Positions 22,161 through 31,109 of a DNA stretch of 64,000 nucleotides are shown one piece after another (positions within the stretch are counted from its first letter, which is position 1; each line of letters begins with the position of its first letter). Below the pieces are notes generated by a model. It saw nothing but the letters and a program-made list of their open reading frames with translations. It did not search any database and was not told where the DNA came from. Origin of the DNA: Propioniciclava sinopodophylli (GTDB taxonomy: Bacteria > Actinomycetota > Actinomycetes > Propionibacteriales > Propionibacteriaceae); assembly GCF_004324755.1 (NCBI RefSeq), contig NZ_SDMQ01000006.1, forward strand, positions 62,001 to 126,000, given 5' to 3'. Position numbers and translations under genes: made by a program.

Positions 22161-22499
22161 ATGCCAATCCTCGGTGACCTCGAACACGCAGTGATGGACG
22201 TGTTGTGGGCCCGCCACGCCCCCACCCCGGTGCGTGACGTGCACGAGGAGTTGGCCAGGGGCAGGGAGATCGCCTACACGACGGTCATGACGGTTCTGGA
22301 CCGCCTCGCGAAGAAGGGCGTGGTCGCCCGCCAACTGGACGGCCGGGCCTGGTTGTACGAGCCCGCCCGCTCGCGGTTGGACCTGCACGTCGCCACCGTC
22401 AACGAAGCGCTGGATGGCCTCACCGACGAGGAGCGCTCCGAGGTTTTGCGGCGCGTCGTCTCCGAGGCGCCGCTGGTGGCTGCCGTCGGCGACGCCTGA
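22161..22499 (+). CDS. BlaI/MecI/CopY-family transcriptional repressor
   Basis: 112 residues from the ATG at 22161 (alternatives: ATG 22152, GTG 22143). The winged-helix region is clear: ILGDLEHAVMDVLW, helix-turn-helix VHEELARGREIAYTTVMTVL and the wing KKGVVARQLDGRAWLYEP, followed by a dimerising C-terminal helix. Such repressors are normally cleaved by a BlaR1/MecR1 sensor protease, but no M56 peptidase gene is adjacent. The divergent position and shared palindrome suggest that it represses the cytochrome bd operon; that is inference. No Shine-Dalgarno sequence is obvious. Confidence 0.9.
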   Translation: MPILGDLEHAVMDVLWARHAPTPVRDVHEELARGREIAYTTVMTVLDRLAKKGVVARQLDGRAWLYEPARSRLDLHVATVNEALDGLTDEERSEVLRRVVSEAPLVAAVGDA

Positions 22500-22628
22500 C
22501 GGGTCCCTGGGGTGCGCCCATCGAGTCTCGGGGGCGCGCGCACCTGAGCCGTGCACAGCCACTCGAGGGGCCGGTAGGGGAGCCTATCCTTCGTTGCCAG
22601 CGCCCCATTTCGGGTGCAGAGTCCAGGT

Positions 22629-23369
22629 ATGACCGGCCCCGTCACAACCTCCGCCGCCGTCGCCGGGCACACCGCCGCAGAGACGGGCGGCGGGTCCCAC
22701 AGCTCGATGTTGAACAAGCTGCGCGCGGGCGTCCTGGGCGCCAACGACGGCATCGTCTCGGTCGCAGCCATGGTGATGGGTGTGGCCGGCGCCACGACCG
22801 ACTCCTTCGCGATCCTCGTCGCGGGCGTCGCAGGCCTCAGCGCGGGGGCGCTGTCGATGGCGGTCGGGGAGTACGTCTCGGTCAGCGCCCAACGCGACAG
22901 CGAGCGCGCCCTGCTCGCCCGGGAGCGCTGGGAGCTGGAGAACCTGCCCGACCAGGAGCTCGCCGAACTCGCCTCCCTGTACGAGGCCAAGGGCCTGACC
23001 CCCGACCTCGCCCACCAGGTCGCCACCCAGCTGACCCACCACGACGCGCTCGGCGCGCACGCCGAGGCCGAGCTGGGCATCGACCCCGACGAGCTGGTCA
23101 ACCCGTGGCACGCCGCAGGGGCGTCCATGGGTGCGTTCGTGCTCGGCGCGCTGGTGCCCCTGCTGGTGATGGTGCTCACCGCGCCGTCGGTCCGGGTCTG
23201 GGCGACGGCGGGCGCCGTCGTGGGTGCGCTGGTCTTGACCGGCGTGCTCAGCGCCAGGATCGGAGGCGCGCGGGTCCTGCCGGCGGTGGTCCGGGTGGTC
23301 AGCGGCGGCGTCCTCGCCATGGCGATCACCTACGCGATCGGCATGCTCGTCGGCGGCGGCATCGCCTGA
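22629..23369 (+). CDS. VIT1/CCC1-family iron/manganese transporter
   Basis: 246 residues from the ATG at 22629. The family pattern is complete: LRAGVLGANDGIVSVAAMVMG in helix 1, LSAGALSMAVGEYVSVSAQRD in helix 2, a long charged cytoplasmic loop (about 80-150, rich in glutamate, the metal-binding domain) and three C-terminal helices. Members export Fe2+ or Mn2+ from the cytosol. The siderophore importer lies 7 kb away, but no DtxR box was seen before this gene. Monocistronic; 130 bp after the BlaI-type gene. Confidence 0.92.
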   Translation: MTGPVTTSAAVAGHTAAETGGGSHSSMLNKLRAGVLGANDGIVSVAAMVMGVAGATTDSFAILVAGVAGLSAGALSMAVGEYVSVSAQRDSERALLARERWELENLPDQELAELASLYEAKGLTPDLAHQVATQLTHHDALGAHAEAELGIDPDELVNPWHAAGASMGAFVLGALVPLLVMVLTAPSVRVWATAGAVVGALVLTGVLSARIGGARVLPAVVRVVSGGVLAMAITYAIGMLVGGGIA

Positions 23370-23405
23370 CCCTTCGCGACGCCTCTCCGCGTGGGATCAT
23401 GGAGC

Positions 23406-25622
23406 ATGGGCTTCGAAGTCGACGACGTCATCACCCAGGCCACCACCGAGGAACTGAGCAAGCTCGTCTGCGGTGACGGCAACTGGCACACCAGCGGCGT
23501 GGAGCGCCTCGGCGTCCCCCGCGTCCACATGGCCGACGGGCCACACGGGCTGCGCGTGGAGGAGACCGCCGCGCTCGGCGAGAGTCGTCCGGCCACCTGC
23601 TTCCCGCCCGCCGTCGGGTTGGCGTCCAGCTGGAACCCGGCGCTGCTGAAGAGGGTCGGTACCGCGCTCGGACGCGAGGCCGTCGCCCAAGGCGTCGACG
23701 TCGTCCTCGGCCCGGGCATCAACATCAAGCGTTCGCCGCTGTGCGGGCGCAACTTCGAGTACTTCAGCGAGGACCCCCTGGTGGCCGGCAGGCTGGCGTC
23801 CGCCATGGTCTACGGGCTGCAGTCCCAGGGCGTGGGCGCGTGCGTGAAGCACTTCGCCGCCAACAACCAGGAGACCGACCGCATGCGGGTGGACGCCCGC
23901 GTCAGCGAGCGGGCCCTGCGCGAGATCTACCTCCCCGCGTTCGAGACGGTCATCGGCTCGGCGCACCCATGGATGGTGATGTGCGCCTACAACCGACTCA
24001 ACGGAACGCTGGTCAGCGAGAACCCGTGGCTGCTCACCGACGTCCTGCGCGGCGACTGGGACTACGACGGCGCCGTCGTCAGCGACTGGGGCGCGGTCGT
24101 CGACCGGGTCGAGTCGCTGGTGGCCGGCCTCGACCTGGAGATGCCGCACGAGCAGGGCAACTCCGACGTGGAGGTCGCCGCGGCCGTCGAGTCGGGCCAG
24201 CTCAGCCGCGAAATCCTCGAGCTGGCAGCCGCGCGCATCCTCGCGCTGACCGAGCGTGCGATGGACGCCGTGCGTGACACCACGCCGGTCGACGAGGCCG
24301 AGCACCACCAGCTCGCCCGCGAGGCGGCGCGGGAGTCGATGGTGCTGCTGGCCAACGACGGCGTCCTGCCGCTGGCCCCGCGCGCGAGCGTGGCGCTGGT
24401 CGGCGAGTTCGCCCGGACGCCGCGCTTCCAGGGCGGGGGGTCGTCGAGGGTGAACGCCACGCGCGTGGAGCGGTTGGTCGACACGCTGGCGTCCCGGCGG
24501 CGGGTCACGTTCGCGCCCGGCTTCCTGCTCTCGGGCGAGTCCGACGACGCGCTGGTGGACGAGGCGGTGGCCGCGGCCGAGGCGTCCGACGTCGTGGTGC
24601 TGTGCCTGGGCCTGCCGGACGCCGAGGAGACCGAGGGCGTGGACCGCACCCACCTGCGGCTGCCCGACGTGCAGCTGGCGCTGCTGGCGGAGCTCGCCGA
24701 GACGGGCAAGCCGATCGTGGTGGTGCTGTCCAACGGTGCGGCGGTCGAGGTCGCGCCGTGGGCCGACCAGTGCGCGGCGCTCCTCGAGGGATGGCTGGGC
24801 GGGCAGGCTGGCGCGCTGGCGCTGGCCGACGTCCTGGTGGGCGACGCCGAGCCGTCCGGGCGCCTCACCGAGACGCTGGCCCTCCGGTTGGCCGACCACC
24901 CCTCGTCGTTGATGTTCCCGGGCGAGTCGGGTCACGTGGACTACGGCGAGGGCGTCTTCGTGGGCTATCGCGGCTTCGACGCCGCCGACCGGGAGGTCGC
25001 CTTCCCGTTCGGGTTCGGGCTGGGCTACACGACGTTCTCCTACGACAAGCTGGTCGCGAAGGTGACCGGGACGCCGGCGTCCGGCGACCTGCGCATCGTC
25101 GTGCAGGTGACCGTCACCAACACCGGCGAACGCGCCGGGAGCGAGGTCGTCCAGGTGTACGTGGGTAACGCGCCTGCGTCCGTGCCGCGACCGCCGCGCG
25201 AGTTGCGTGCCTTCGCCAAGGTGCGCCTCGAGCCGGGGGAGTCGCGCACGGTCACCCTGCCGCTGGACTCGCGGGCCTTCGCGTTCTGGTCGGAGGTGCA
25301 CGACCGGTGGGTCGTCGAGTCGGGTCTGTTCACGATCGAGGCGGGCCCGAACGTGCGGGACCTGCCGCTGGTGCAGGAGCTCCGCCTGGACATGCCTGCG
25401 CGCCGCGTCAGGCTGCACGCCGAGTCGACGCTGGCCGAGTGGATGGCCGACGATCAGGCGTGGGCCGCCCTCCTGGCCCGGGTGCCCGGCGGTCAGGGGT
25501 TCTCGCTGCCTGAGGAGGTCATCGCCGTCGTGGGTGGCGCGCCGCTGCGCCGGTTCGCGAAGTTCCCCGGCATCCCGCTGACCGCCGCCGACGTGGACGC
25601 CGTTCTGGCTTCCCACGGCTGA
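23406..25622 (+). CDS. Glycoside hydrolase family 3 (beta-glucosidase-like)
   Basis: 738 residues, no signal peptide, so probably cytoplasmic. The N-terminal GH3 barrel shows VHMADGPHGLR, CVKHFAANNQE and the nucleophile in VVSDWGAV (Asp about 227). The second domain carries KPIVVVLSNGAAVEV, and a fibronectin III-like C-terminal domain (VTVTNTGERAGSEVVQVYV) closes the chain. This domain order is that of bacterial beta-glucosidases/beta-xylosidases. The exact sugar is unclear. The ATG at 23406 is preferred to GTG 23391 because the family alignment begins there. The gene is not next to a sugar transporter and ends at a composite repeat. Confidence 0.93.
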   Translation: MGFEVDDVITQATTEELSKLVCGDGNWHTSGVERLGVPRVHMADGPHGLRVEETAALGESRPATCFPPAVGLASSWNPALLKRVGTALGREAVAQGVDVVLGPGINIKRSPLCGRNFEYFSEDPLVAGRLASAMVYGLQSQGVGACVKHFAANNQETDRMRVDARVSERALREIYLPAFETVIGSAHPWMVMCAYNRLNGTLVSENPWLLTDVLRGDWDYDGAVVSDWGAVVDRVESLVAGLDLEMPHEQGNSDVEVAAAVESGQLSREILELAAARILALTERAMDAVRDTTPVDEAEHHQLAREAARESMVLLANDGVLPLAPRASVALVGEFARTPRFQGGGSSRVNATRVERLVDTLASRRRVTFAPGFLLSGESDDALVDEAVAAAEASDVVVLCLGLPDAEETEGVDRTHLRLPDVQLALLAELAETGKPIVVVLSNGAAVEVAPWADQCAALLEGWLGGQAGALALADVLVGDAEPSGRLTETLALRLADHPSSLMFPGESGHVDYGEGVFVGYRGFDAADREVAFPFGFGLGYTTFSYDKLVAKVTGTPASGDLRIVVQVTVTNTGERAGSEVVQVYVGNAPASVPRPPRELRAFAKVRLEPGESRTVTLPLDSRAFAFWSEVHDRWVVESGLFTIEAGPNVRDLPLVQELRLDMPARRVRLHAESTLAEWMADDQAWAALLARVPGGQGFSLPEEVIAVVGGAPLRRFAKFPGIPLTAADVDAVLASHG

Positions 25623-25629
25623 GGCCCCT

Positions 25630-25838
25630 CCGCCGCGGCGAAGCGGGAGGCACGACCAGAGCCCCGGGTTTCGACGCCGAGAGCCCCGGGTTTCGACGCC
25701 GAGAGCCCCGGGTTTCGACGCCCACAGCCCCGGGTTTCGACGCCCACAGCCCCGGTCAGGGGCCGTCGGCATTCAACGCCGGGGCTGTCGGCAGTCAAAG
25801 CCGGGGCTGTGGTCGTGCCTCCCGCTTCGCCGCGGCGG
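25630..25838. repeat. Large inverted repeat enclosing tandem 22-nt units (family C copy 2)
   Basis: Perfect 29-bp arms at 25630-25658 and 25810-25838 (38 bp with one mismatch if the adjoining 9 bases are included). Between them, starting at 25659, lie about four and a half 22-nt units of the GCCGAGAGCCCCGGG type, followed by partial inverted units near 25774-25809. It separates the convergent GH3 gene and the small membrane-protein gene, so it could terminate both. Confidence 0.9.
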
Positions 25839-25841
25839 GGT

Positions 25842-26141
25842 CTAGTTGCGGGTGCCGTCCGAGCTCAGGTACTCCTCGTGGGAGATCTGCGTCGGGCGGT
25901 TCTTGATCGTTCTGTTGATGAGGTACGTCACCACGCCCAGCACGGCGCCGATGGCGAGCAGGACGAGCGCGATGGAGAACTGCTCCAGCGGGCGCCCCGT
26001 CCACGGGCCGACCAGGTAGAAGGTGCACAGCCCCGCGACGACGGGGATCCAGGTCGGCGTGACGAAGTGGTTCCTCCTTCGTGTTCCGATGGAGGAAACA
26101 GTGACCCAGCCGGCGGGGCCAAGTAAAGGGGTTCTACTCAA
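25842..26141 (-). CDS. Small two-helix membrane protein, start uncertain
   Basis: The last 75 codons look coding: two hydrophobic segments (WIPVVAGLCTFYLVG and FSIALVLLAIGAVLGVVTYLI) and a hydrophilic tail ending in SDGTRN, with strong GC3 bias. I do not recognise a family. The start is a problem. The open frame extends back to a TTG at 26141, overlapping the ABC gene by 8 bp, but the intervening residues are not protein-like. A strong AAGGAGG site sits at about 26070-26076, followed only by non-standard codons (TTC GTC ACG). Either TTG 26141 is used, a rare start is used, or the sequence has an error. It follows the ABC exporter operon directly. Confidence 0.6.
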   Translation of the reverse strand: MSRTPLLGPAGWVTVSSIGTRRRNHFVTPTWIPVVAGLCTFYLVGPWTGRPLEQFSIALVLLAIGAVLGVVTYLINRTIKNRPTQISHEEYLSSDGTRN

Positions 26142-28086
26142 CCGCTCCGGCGAACTGGGACTGGTACAGGTCGAAGTAGGCGCCCCGGGCGGCCAGGAGC
26201 TCGTCGTGAGAACCCTGCTCGACGATGCGTCCCTCGGCCATGACGAGGATCACGTCGGCGTCCCGGATGGTCGAGAGGCGGTGCGCGATGACGAACGCCG
26301 TGCGGTCGGTGCGCAGGGCGGCCATGGCGCGCTGCAGCAGCAGTTCGGTGCGGGTGTCGACCAAGCTGGTCGCCTCGTCCAGGATCAGGATGGACGGGTC
26401 GGCCAGGAACGCCCGCGCGATCGTGATCAGCTGCCGCTCGCCCGCCGAGACGTTCGAGGCCTCCTCGTCGATGACCGTGTCGTAGCCCTCGGGCAACGAG
26501 TGGACGAAGCGGTCCACGTAGGTGGCCGTCGCCGCAGCCAGGATCTCGTCCTCGGTGGCGCCCGGACGCCCGTAGGCGATGTTCTGCCTGATCGTCCCGC
26601 CGAAGAGCCACGTGTCCTGCAGCACCATGCCGGTGCGGGCGCGCAGTTCGGCGCGGGGCACCGACGCGATGTCCACCCCGTCCACTGTGATGCGGCCCGA
26701 ATCCAGCTCGTAGAAGCGCATCAGCAAGTTGACCAGCGTGGTCTTCCCGGCGCCGGTGGGCCCCACGATGGCGACCGTCGACCCGGGCTCGGCGACGAAC
26801 GACAACCGCTCGATCAGCGGGCGGTCCTCCTCGTAGCGGAACGTCACGTCCTCGAACGCCACCCGACCGCGCAGGGGTGCCGGCAGGGCGCCGGGGGTGT
26901 CGGGCACCTGCTCGTCGGCGTCCAGCACCTGGAAGACCCGCTCGGCGGACGCGACACCCGACTGCAGCAGGTTCGCCATGGACGCCACCGACGTGATGGG
27001 GTGGCTGAACATGCGCGAGTACTGGATGAACGCCTGCACCGCGCCCAGCGACATCTGGCCGGACGCCACCCGCAGGCCGCCCACGACGGCGATGACGACG
27101 TAGGACAGGTTCCCGATGAAGAACATCACCGGCATCATCAACCCCGAGATGAACTGGGCTCCGAAGGCGGCGTCGTGCAGCTTCTCGTTGTCGCGCTGGA
27201 ACGCTGCCGCCACCTCGCGCGAGCGCCCGAACACCTTGACCAGCGCGTGGCCGGTGTAGGCCTCTTCGACCTGGGCGTTGAGGTCGCCCGTCGACTTCCA
27301 CATGGCGGCGAACCGCGACTGCGACCGCTTGCCGATCGCCATCGCCGCAGCCATCGAGAGGGGCACCGACACGATCGCCACCAGCGCGAGCAGAGGGGAG
27401 ACCCAGAACATCATGAAGAGGACGCCGACCAGCGTCAGCAGGTTGCTGAGCAGCTGCGACAGGGTTTGCTGCAGCGAGGTGGCGACGTTGTCGATGTCGT
27501 TGGTGACCCGGCTGAGCAGCTCGCCGCGCGGCTGCCGGTCGAAGTAGCCCAGCGGGAGCCTGTCGAGTTTGGCCTTGACGTCGGCGCGCAGCCGGTAGAC
27601 CGACTTCTGCACCACGTCGTTCAGCAGCCAGCCGGACGCCCACATCACGGCCGCGCCGCCCACCGCCAGCCCGACGGCGAGCCAGCCGACCCGGGCGACG
27701 GCCTCCCAGTCGACGCCCTGGCCGGGCACCACGTCCATGCCAGCGACCAGGTCGGCGTAGGTGCCCTGCCCGCGGGCGCGCAGGTCGTTGACGACCGACT
27801 CCAGCGAGGCGCCGGCAGCCATGTCCTTACCGAGGAGGCCGCGGAAGAGCAGGTTGGTCATCTCGCCGAGAATCGCCGGGTTCACCACGTTGGCGACCTG
27901 CGCCACGACCGTCAGCGCGACGACGAGGATGATCTTGGTGCGCTCGGGCCGCAGCGTGCCGAGAAGGCGCTTGAGCGAGGGCAGGAAGTTGATCGCCTTC
28001 TCCTGCGGGCCCATCGCGCCGGGGCCGTGGCCGCGCACCTGTGGGCCGTGCTTGGGGCGCTCGGGGGCGTCCGACACCTTGCTCAT
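26134..28086 (-). CDS. ABC exporter (fused membrane and ATPase domains), second half-transporter
   Basis: 650 residues from the ATG at 28086. A hydrophilic N-terminus of about 40 residues is followed by six helices and the ATPase: Walker A VGPTGAGKTTLVNLLMRFYE, signature SAGERQLITIARAFL and Walker B ILILDEATSLVDT. The signature begins with Ser-Ala rather than Leu-Ser, a deviation also seen in one half of heterodimeric exporters. The gene overlaps the partner stop by 4 bp (ATGA), so the two are made together. Such MdlA/MdlB- or TM287/288-like pairs export drugs, lipids or peptides; no substrate is suggested here. Confidence 0.92.
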   Translation of the reverse strand: MSKVSDAPERPKHGPQVRGHGPGAMGPQEKAINFLPSLKRLLGTLRPERTKIILVVALTVVAQVANVVNPAILGEMTNLLFRGLLGKDMAAGASLESVVNDLRARGQGTYADLVAGMDVVPGQGVDWEAVARVGWLAVGLAVGGAAVMWASGWLLNDVVQKSVYRLRADVKAKLDRLPLGYFDRQPRGELLSRVTNDIDNVATSLQQTLSQLLSNLLTLVGVLFMMFWVSPLLALVAIVSVPLSMAAAMAIGKRSQSRFAAMWKSTGDLNAQVEEAYTGHALVKVFGRSREVAAAFQRDNEKLHDAAFGAQFISGLMMPVMFFIGNLSYVVIAVVGGLRVASGQMSLGAVQAFIQYSRMFSHPITSVASMANLLQSGVASAERVFQVLDADEQVPDTPGALPAPLRGRVAFEDVTFRYEEDRPLIERLSFVAEPGSTVAIVGPTGAGKTTLVNLLMRFYELDSGRITVDGVDIASVPRAELRARTGMVLQDTWLFGGTIRQNIAYGRPGATEDEILAAATATYVDRFVHSLPEGYDTVIDEEASNVSAGERQLITIARAFLADPSILILDEATSLVDTRTELLLQRAMAALRTDRTAFVIAHRLSTIRDADVILVMAEGRIVEQGSHDELLAARGAYFDLYQSQFAGAVE

Positions 28087-29906
28087 GCCGCCTCCTCCGC
28101 CTTGAACTGGGACTCCACGATCTCGGCGTACGTCGGGCAGGTCGCCAGCAGGTGCTCGTGCGTGCCGATTCCCTCGATGCGGCCGTCGTCGAGCACGACG
28201 ATCTGGTCGGCGTCCCGGATCGTGGCGATGCGCTGGCCGACGATCACCACCGCGGCGTCCGCCGTCTCGGACGCCAGCGCGGCCCGCAGGCGGGCGTCCG
28301 TGGCGACGTCGAGGGCTGAGAAGCTGTCGTCGAACAGGTACACGTTCGGACGCCGCACCAGCGCCCGGGCGATCGACAGGCGCTGCCGCTGTCCGCCGGA
28401 CACGTTGGTCCCGCCCTGGGCGATGGGGGCGTTCAGCTGGCCGGGCATGCTCTCGACGAAGTCGCGCGCCTGGGCGACCTCGAGGGCGTGCCAGAGCTCC
28501 TCGTCGGTCGCCTCGGGATTGCCGTAGCGCAGGTTGGACGCCACCGTGCCGGTGAACAGGTAGGGACGCTGGGGCACCAGGCCGATGGAGGTCCACAACA
28601 CCTCGGGGTCGAGGGCGCGGACGTCCACGCCGTCGACGAGCACGCGCCCGCCCGTGGCGTCGAACAGGCGCGGGATCAGGCTGATCAGTGTCGACTTGCC
28701 CGAGCCCGTCGAGCCGATGATGCCCGTGGTCTCGCCGGCCCGGACGGTGAAGGAGATCTCGCTGAGCACCGGCACCTCGGCGCCGGGGTAGCTGAACGTG
28801 ACGTGGTCCAGACGCACCTCGCCGTGGGACAGCCCCTCGCGGACGCCGTCGGTCGGCGGCACCACCGATGAGCTCGTCCGCAGCACCTCCTGGATGCGGA
28901 CGGCGCAGACCTGCGCGCGCGGCGCGATCATCAGCAGCATCGTCGACATCATCACGCTCATCAGGATCATCGTCAGGTACTGCACGAACGCGGTGAGCTG
29001 GCCGATCTGCATCTCTCCGGCGTCCACGCGCAGGCCGCCGAACCACATGACGCCCACCGACGAGGTCGCCATCACGAGCTGCACCACGGGGAAGAACGTG
29101 AGCATGCGGCGTCCGACCCGCAGCGACGTGGTGGTGAGGTCGCCGTTGGCGCGCTCGAACCGGGCGGCCTCGTGCGGCTCGCGCACGAACGCGCGGATGA
29201 CCCGCAGGCCGCTGATCTGCTCGCGCAGCACGCGGTTGAGGGTGTCGATGCGGGTCTGCAGCTGCCGGAACAGCGGCAGCGCCTGCAGCAGGATCACGAT
29301 GATCACCGCGCCCATGCCGAGCACCGCGACGGCGACGAGCCAGCTCAGCCCGATGTCCTCGCGCAGCGCCATGAACAGGCCGCCGGCCATCATGATCGGC
29401 GCGCCCACGATCATGAACGCCGTCATCATGACCAGCTGCTGCACCTGCTGGACGTCGTTGGTCGTGCGCGTGATCAGGCTGGGCGCCCCGAACTGGCTGA
29501 CCTCGCGGGCGCTGAACGAGAGCACCCGGTCGAAGATCGCCGCGCGCAGGTCGCGCCCGAACCCCATCGCCGTGCGCGCACCGAAGTAGATCGCGGACGC
29601 CTGCCCGATGATCTGCACCACCGTGAGGCCCAGCATGAGCGCGCCGAGCCGCCAGATGGCGCCGATGTCGCCGACCGCCACGCCCTCGTCGATGATGCGG
29701 GCGTTCAGCGTGGGCAGGAACAGCGACGCGCCACTGGAGAGCAGCTGCAGCAGCACGACGGCGACCAGGGGGCCGACGTACGGACGCAGGTACGTGCGCA
29801 GGGTTCGGGTCAGGGCGCCGCGCTTGGCGGGAGCCACGCGGGACGCCGTGGGCGCCGGCCCGCCGGATGAAGTCGCCGGGGGCGCGGGGCTGGGGGCACG
29901 GGTCAC
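28083..29906 (-). CDS. ABC exporter (fused membrane and ATPase domains), first half-transporter
   Basis: 607 residues from a GTG at 29906. Six membrane helices precede an ATPase with IGSTGSGKSTLISLIPRLFD (Walker A), VSGGQRQRLSIARALV (signature) and VYLFDDSFSALDV (Walker B). The residue after Walker B is Asp-Ser rather than the usual catalytic Glu. One partner of heterodimeric exporters typically has such a degenerate site, while the other subunit here has Asp-Glu-Ala; this supports an asymmetric dimer. First gene of a two-gene operon whose promoter lies in 29907-30074, facing the lipid kinase gene. Confidence 0.92.
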   Translation of the reverse strand: MTRAPSPAPPATSSGGPAPTASRVAPAKRGALTRTLRTYLRPYVGPLVAVVLLQLLSSGASLFLPTLNARIIDEGVAVGDIGAIWRLGALMLGLTVVQIIGQASAIYFGARTAMGFGRDLRAAIFDRVLSFSAREVSQFGAPSLITRTTNDVQQVQQLVMMTAFMIVGAPIMMAGGLFMALREDIGLSWLVAVAVLGMGAVIIVILLQALPLFRQLQTRIDTLNRVLREQISGLRVIRAFVREPHEAARFERANGDLTTTSLRVGRRMLTFFPVVQLVMATSSVGVMWFGGLRVDAGEMQIGQLTAFVQYLTMILMSVMMSTMLLMIAPRAQVCAVRIQEVLRTSSSVVPPTDGVREGLSHGEVRLDHVTFSYPGAEVPVLSEISFTVRAGETTGIIGSTGSGKSTLISLIPRLFDATGGRVLVDGVDVRALDPEVLWTSIGLVPQRPYLFTGTVASNLRYGNPEATDEELWHALEVAQARDFVESMPGQLNAPIAQGGTNVSGGQRQRLSIARALVRRPNVYLFDDSFSALDVATDARLRAALASETADAAVVIVGQRIATIRDADQIVVLDDGRIEGIGTHEHLLATCPTYAEIVESQFKAEEAA

Positions 29907-30074
29907 GCGGGAATCATACGTGCGCGCTCGGACAGAGCTGCACTGCCGGGGTCAGAGCCGGCCGACGACCGTCACCTCGAGCATCGGGCCTCGCTTCTCT
30001 CTCGTCCTCGACCGTAGCCCGACCGTCCCGGTCGTGTGGCAACCGGTGGCGAGCGCGGGAACTAGGCTCTTCGC

Positions 30075-31109
30075 ATGAGCCAACCCGGAGTGGTCGCGAT
30101 CGTCGCCAACCCGTCCAAGTTCTCCGATCTGGACGAGGTGAAGGGCAGCACCGCGGTGGTGGCGGCCGAGGCTGGTTGGCCGGAGCCGCGGTGGTACGAG
30201 ACGACCGTGGAGGACCCCGGTCGCGGGCAGGCGGTGCAGGCCGTCCGCGACGGTGCCACCCTGGTGTGCTCGCTGGGCGGCGACGGCACCGTCCGGTCCG
30301 TGGTGCAAGGCCTGCTCGAGGTGCGCCCGCCGGACGACGAGGCCGAGGTGCCGCTGGGCCTGCTGCCCGCCGGCACGGGCAACCTGCTCGCCCGCAACCT
30401 GGGGCTGCCGATCGACGACCTGGCCGAGTCCCTCCGCATCGCGCTGACCGGCACGACCCGGCGCATCGACGTCGGGCGGGCCTCTTTCGACGACGGCGAC
30501 GTGGAGGTTTTCCTCGTCGCGGCCGGGGTGGGGTTGGACGCCGAGACCATGGCGAACGTGGATGAGGACGTGAAGAAGAAGGTCGGCTGGATCGCCTACG
30601 TGCTCGCGGCCGGCAAGTCGCTGCTGCGCAAGGGGTTCCGCGTCAGCGTGGTCGCCGACGGCCACCGCGCACGCAGCCAGCACGCCCGCACGGTCATGGT
30701 CGGCAACTGCGGCGAGCTCACCGCCGGCGCCAAGCTCATGCCGGACGCCCGCGTCGACGACGGCCTCCTGGACGCCCTCGTGGTCTCCCCGAAGGGGTTC
30801 CTCGGGTGGGGTTCGGTGCTGCTCGACTTCGCCACGCGCCACCGGCTGGGCCACCCGTCGGTGAAGCGCGTGCAGGCCCAGAAGGTGGAGGTGCTGCTCG
30901 GGAGCCCGGAGGAGGGCGAGCTCGACGGGGACGCCGTGGGCCAGGTCCGCGCGATGCTGTGCGAGGTGCACGCGGGCGCCCTGCCCGTCCGCGTGCCGGC
31001 CGCCCCGGGAGGGCTGGACCTGAGCCACGCTTCCCGCCGAGGGCTCGTGCTGCCGTGTCGCCTTCCTGCTAGACCGCGCCCGTCGACACGCGCGACCATG
31101 AACGGGTGA
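30075..31109 (+). CDS. Diacylglycerol/lipid kinase family protein
   Basis: 344 residues. The catalytic-domain marks are VAIVANPSK at the N-terminus, the CSLGGDGTVRSVVQGLLE glycine loop and LGLLPAGTGNLLARNLGL, the diagnostic phosphate-binding pair of DagK/YegS kinases. The C-terminal half has FLVAAGVGLDAETMA and the ARVDDGLLDALVV stretch. It should phosphorylate diacylglycerol or a related lipid at the membrane surface. The last 25 residues are basic and poorly conserved, partly encoded by a lone GCCGAGGGCTCG repeat-like word near 31037. Its stop shares a base with the next ATG (TGATG), so it is coupled to the repair genes. Confidence 0.9.
   Translation: MSQPGVVAIVANPSKFSDLDEVKGSTAVVAAEAGWPEPRWYETTVEDPGRGQAVQAVRDGATLVCSLGGDGTVRSVVQGLLEVRPPDDEAEVPLGLLPAGTGNLLARNLGLPIDDLAESLRIALTGTTRRIDVGRASFDDGDVEVFLVAAGVGLDAETMANVDEDVKKKVGWIAYVLAAGKSLLRKGFRVSVVADGHRARSQHARTVMVGNCGELTAGAKLMPDARVDDGLLDALVVSPKGFLGWGSVLLDFATRHRLGHPSVKRVQAQKVEVLLGSPEEGELDGDAVGQVRAMLCEVHAGALPVRVPAAPGGLDLSHASRRGLVLPCRLPARPRPSTRATMNG

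Noticed and set aside
26023-28527. Open frame of 834 codons opposite the ABC exporter pair
   Set aside because: Same artefact; the ABC motifs are all on the minus strand.
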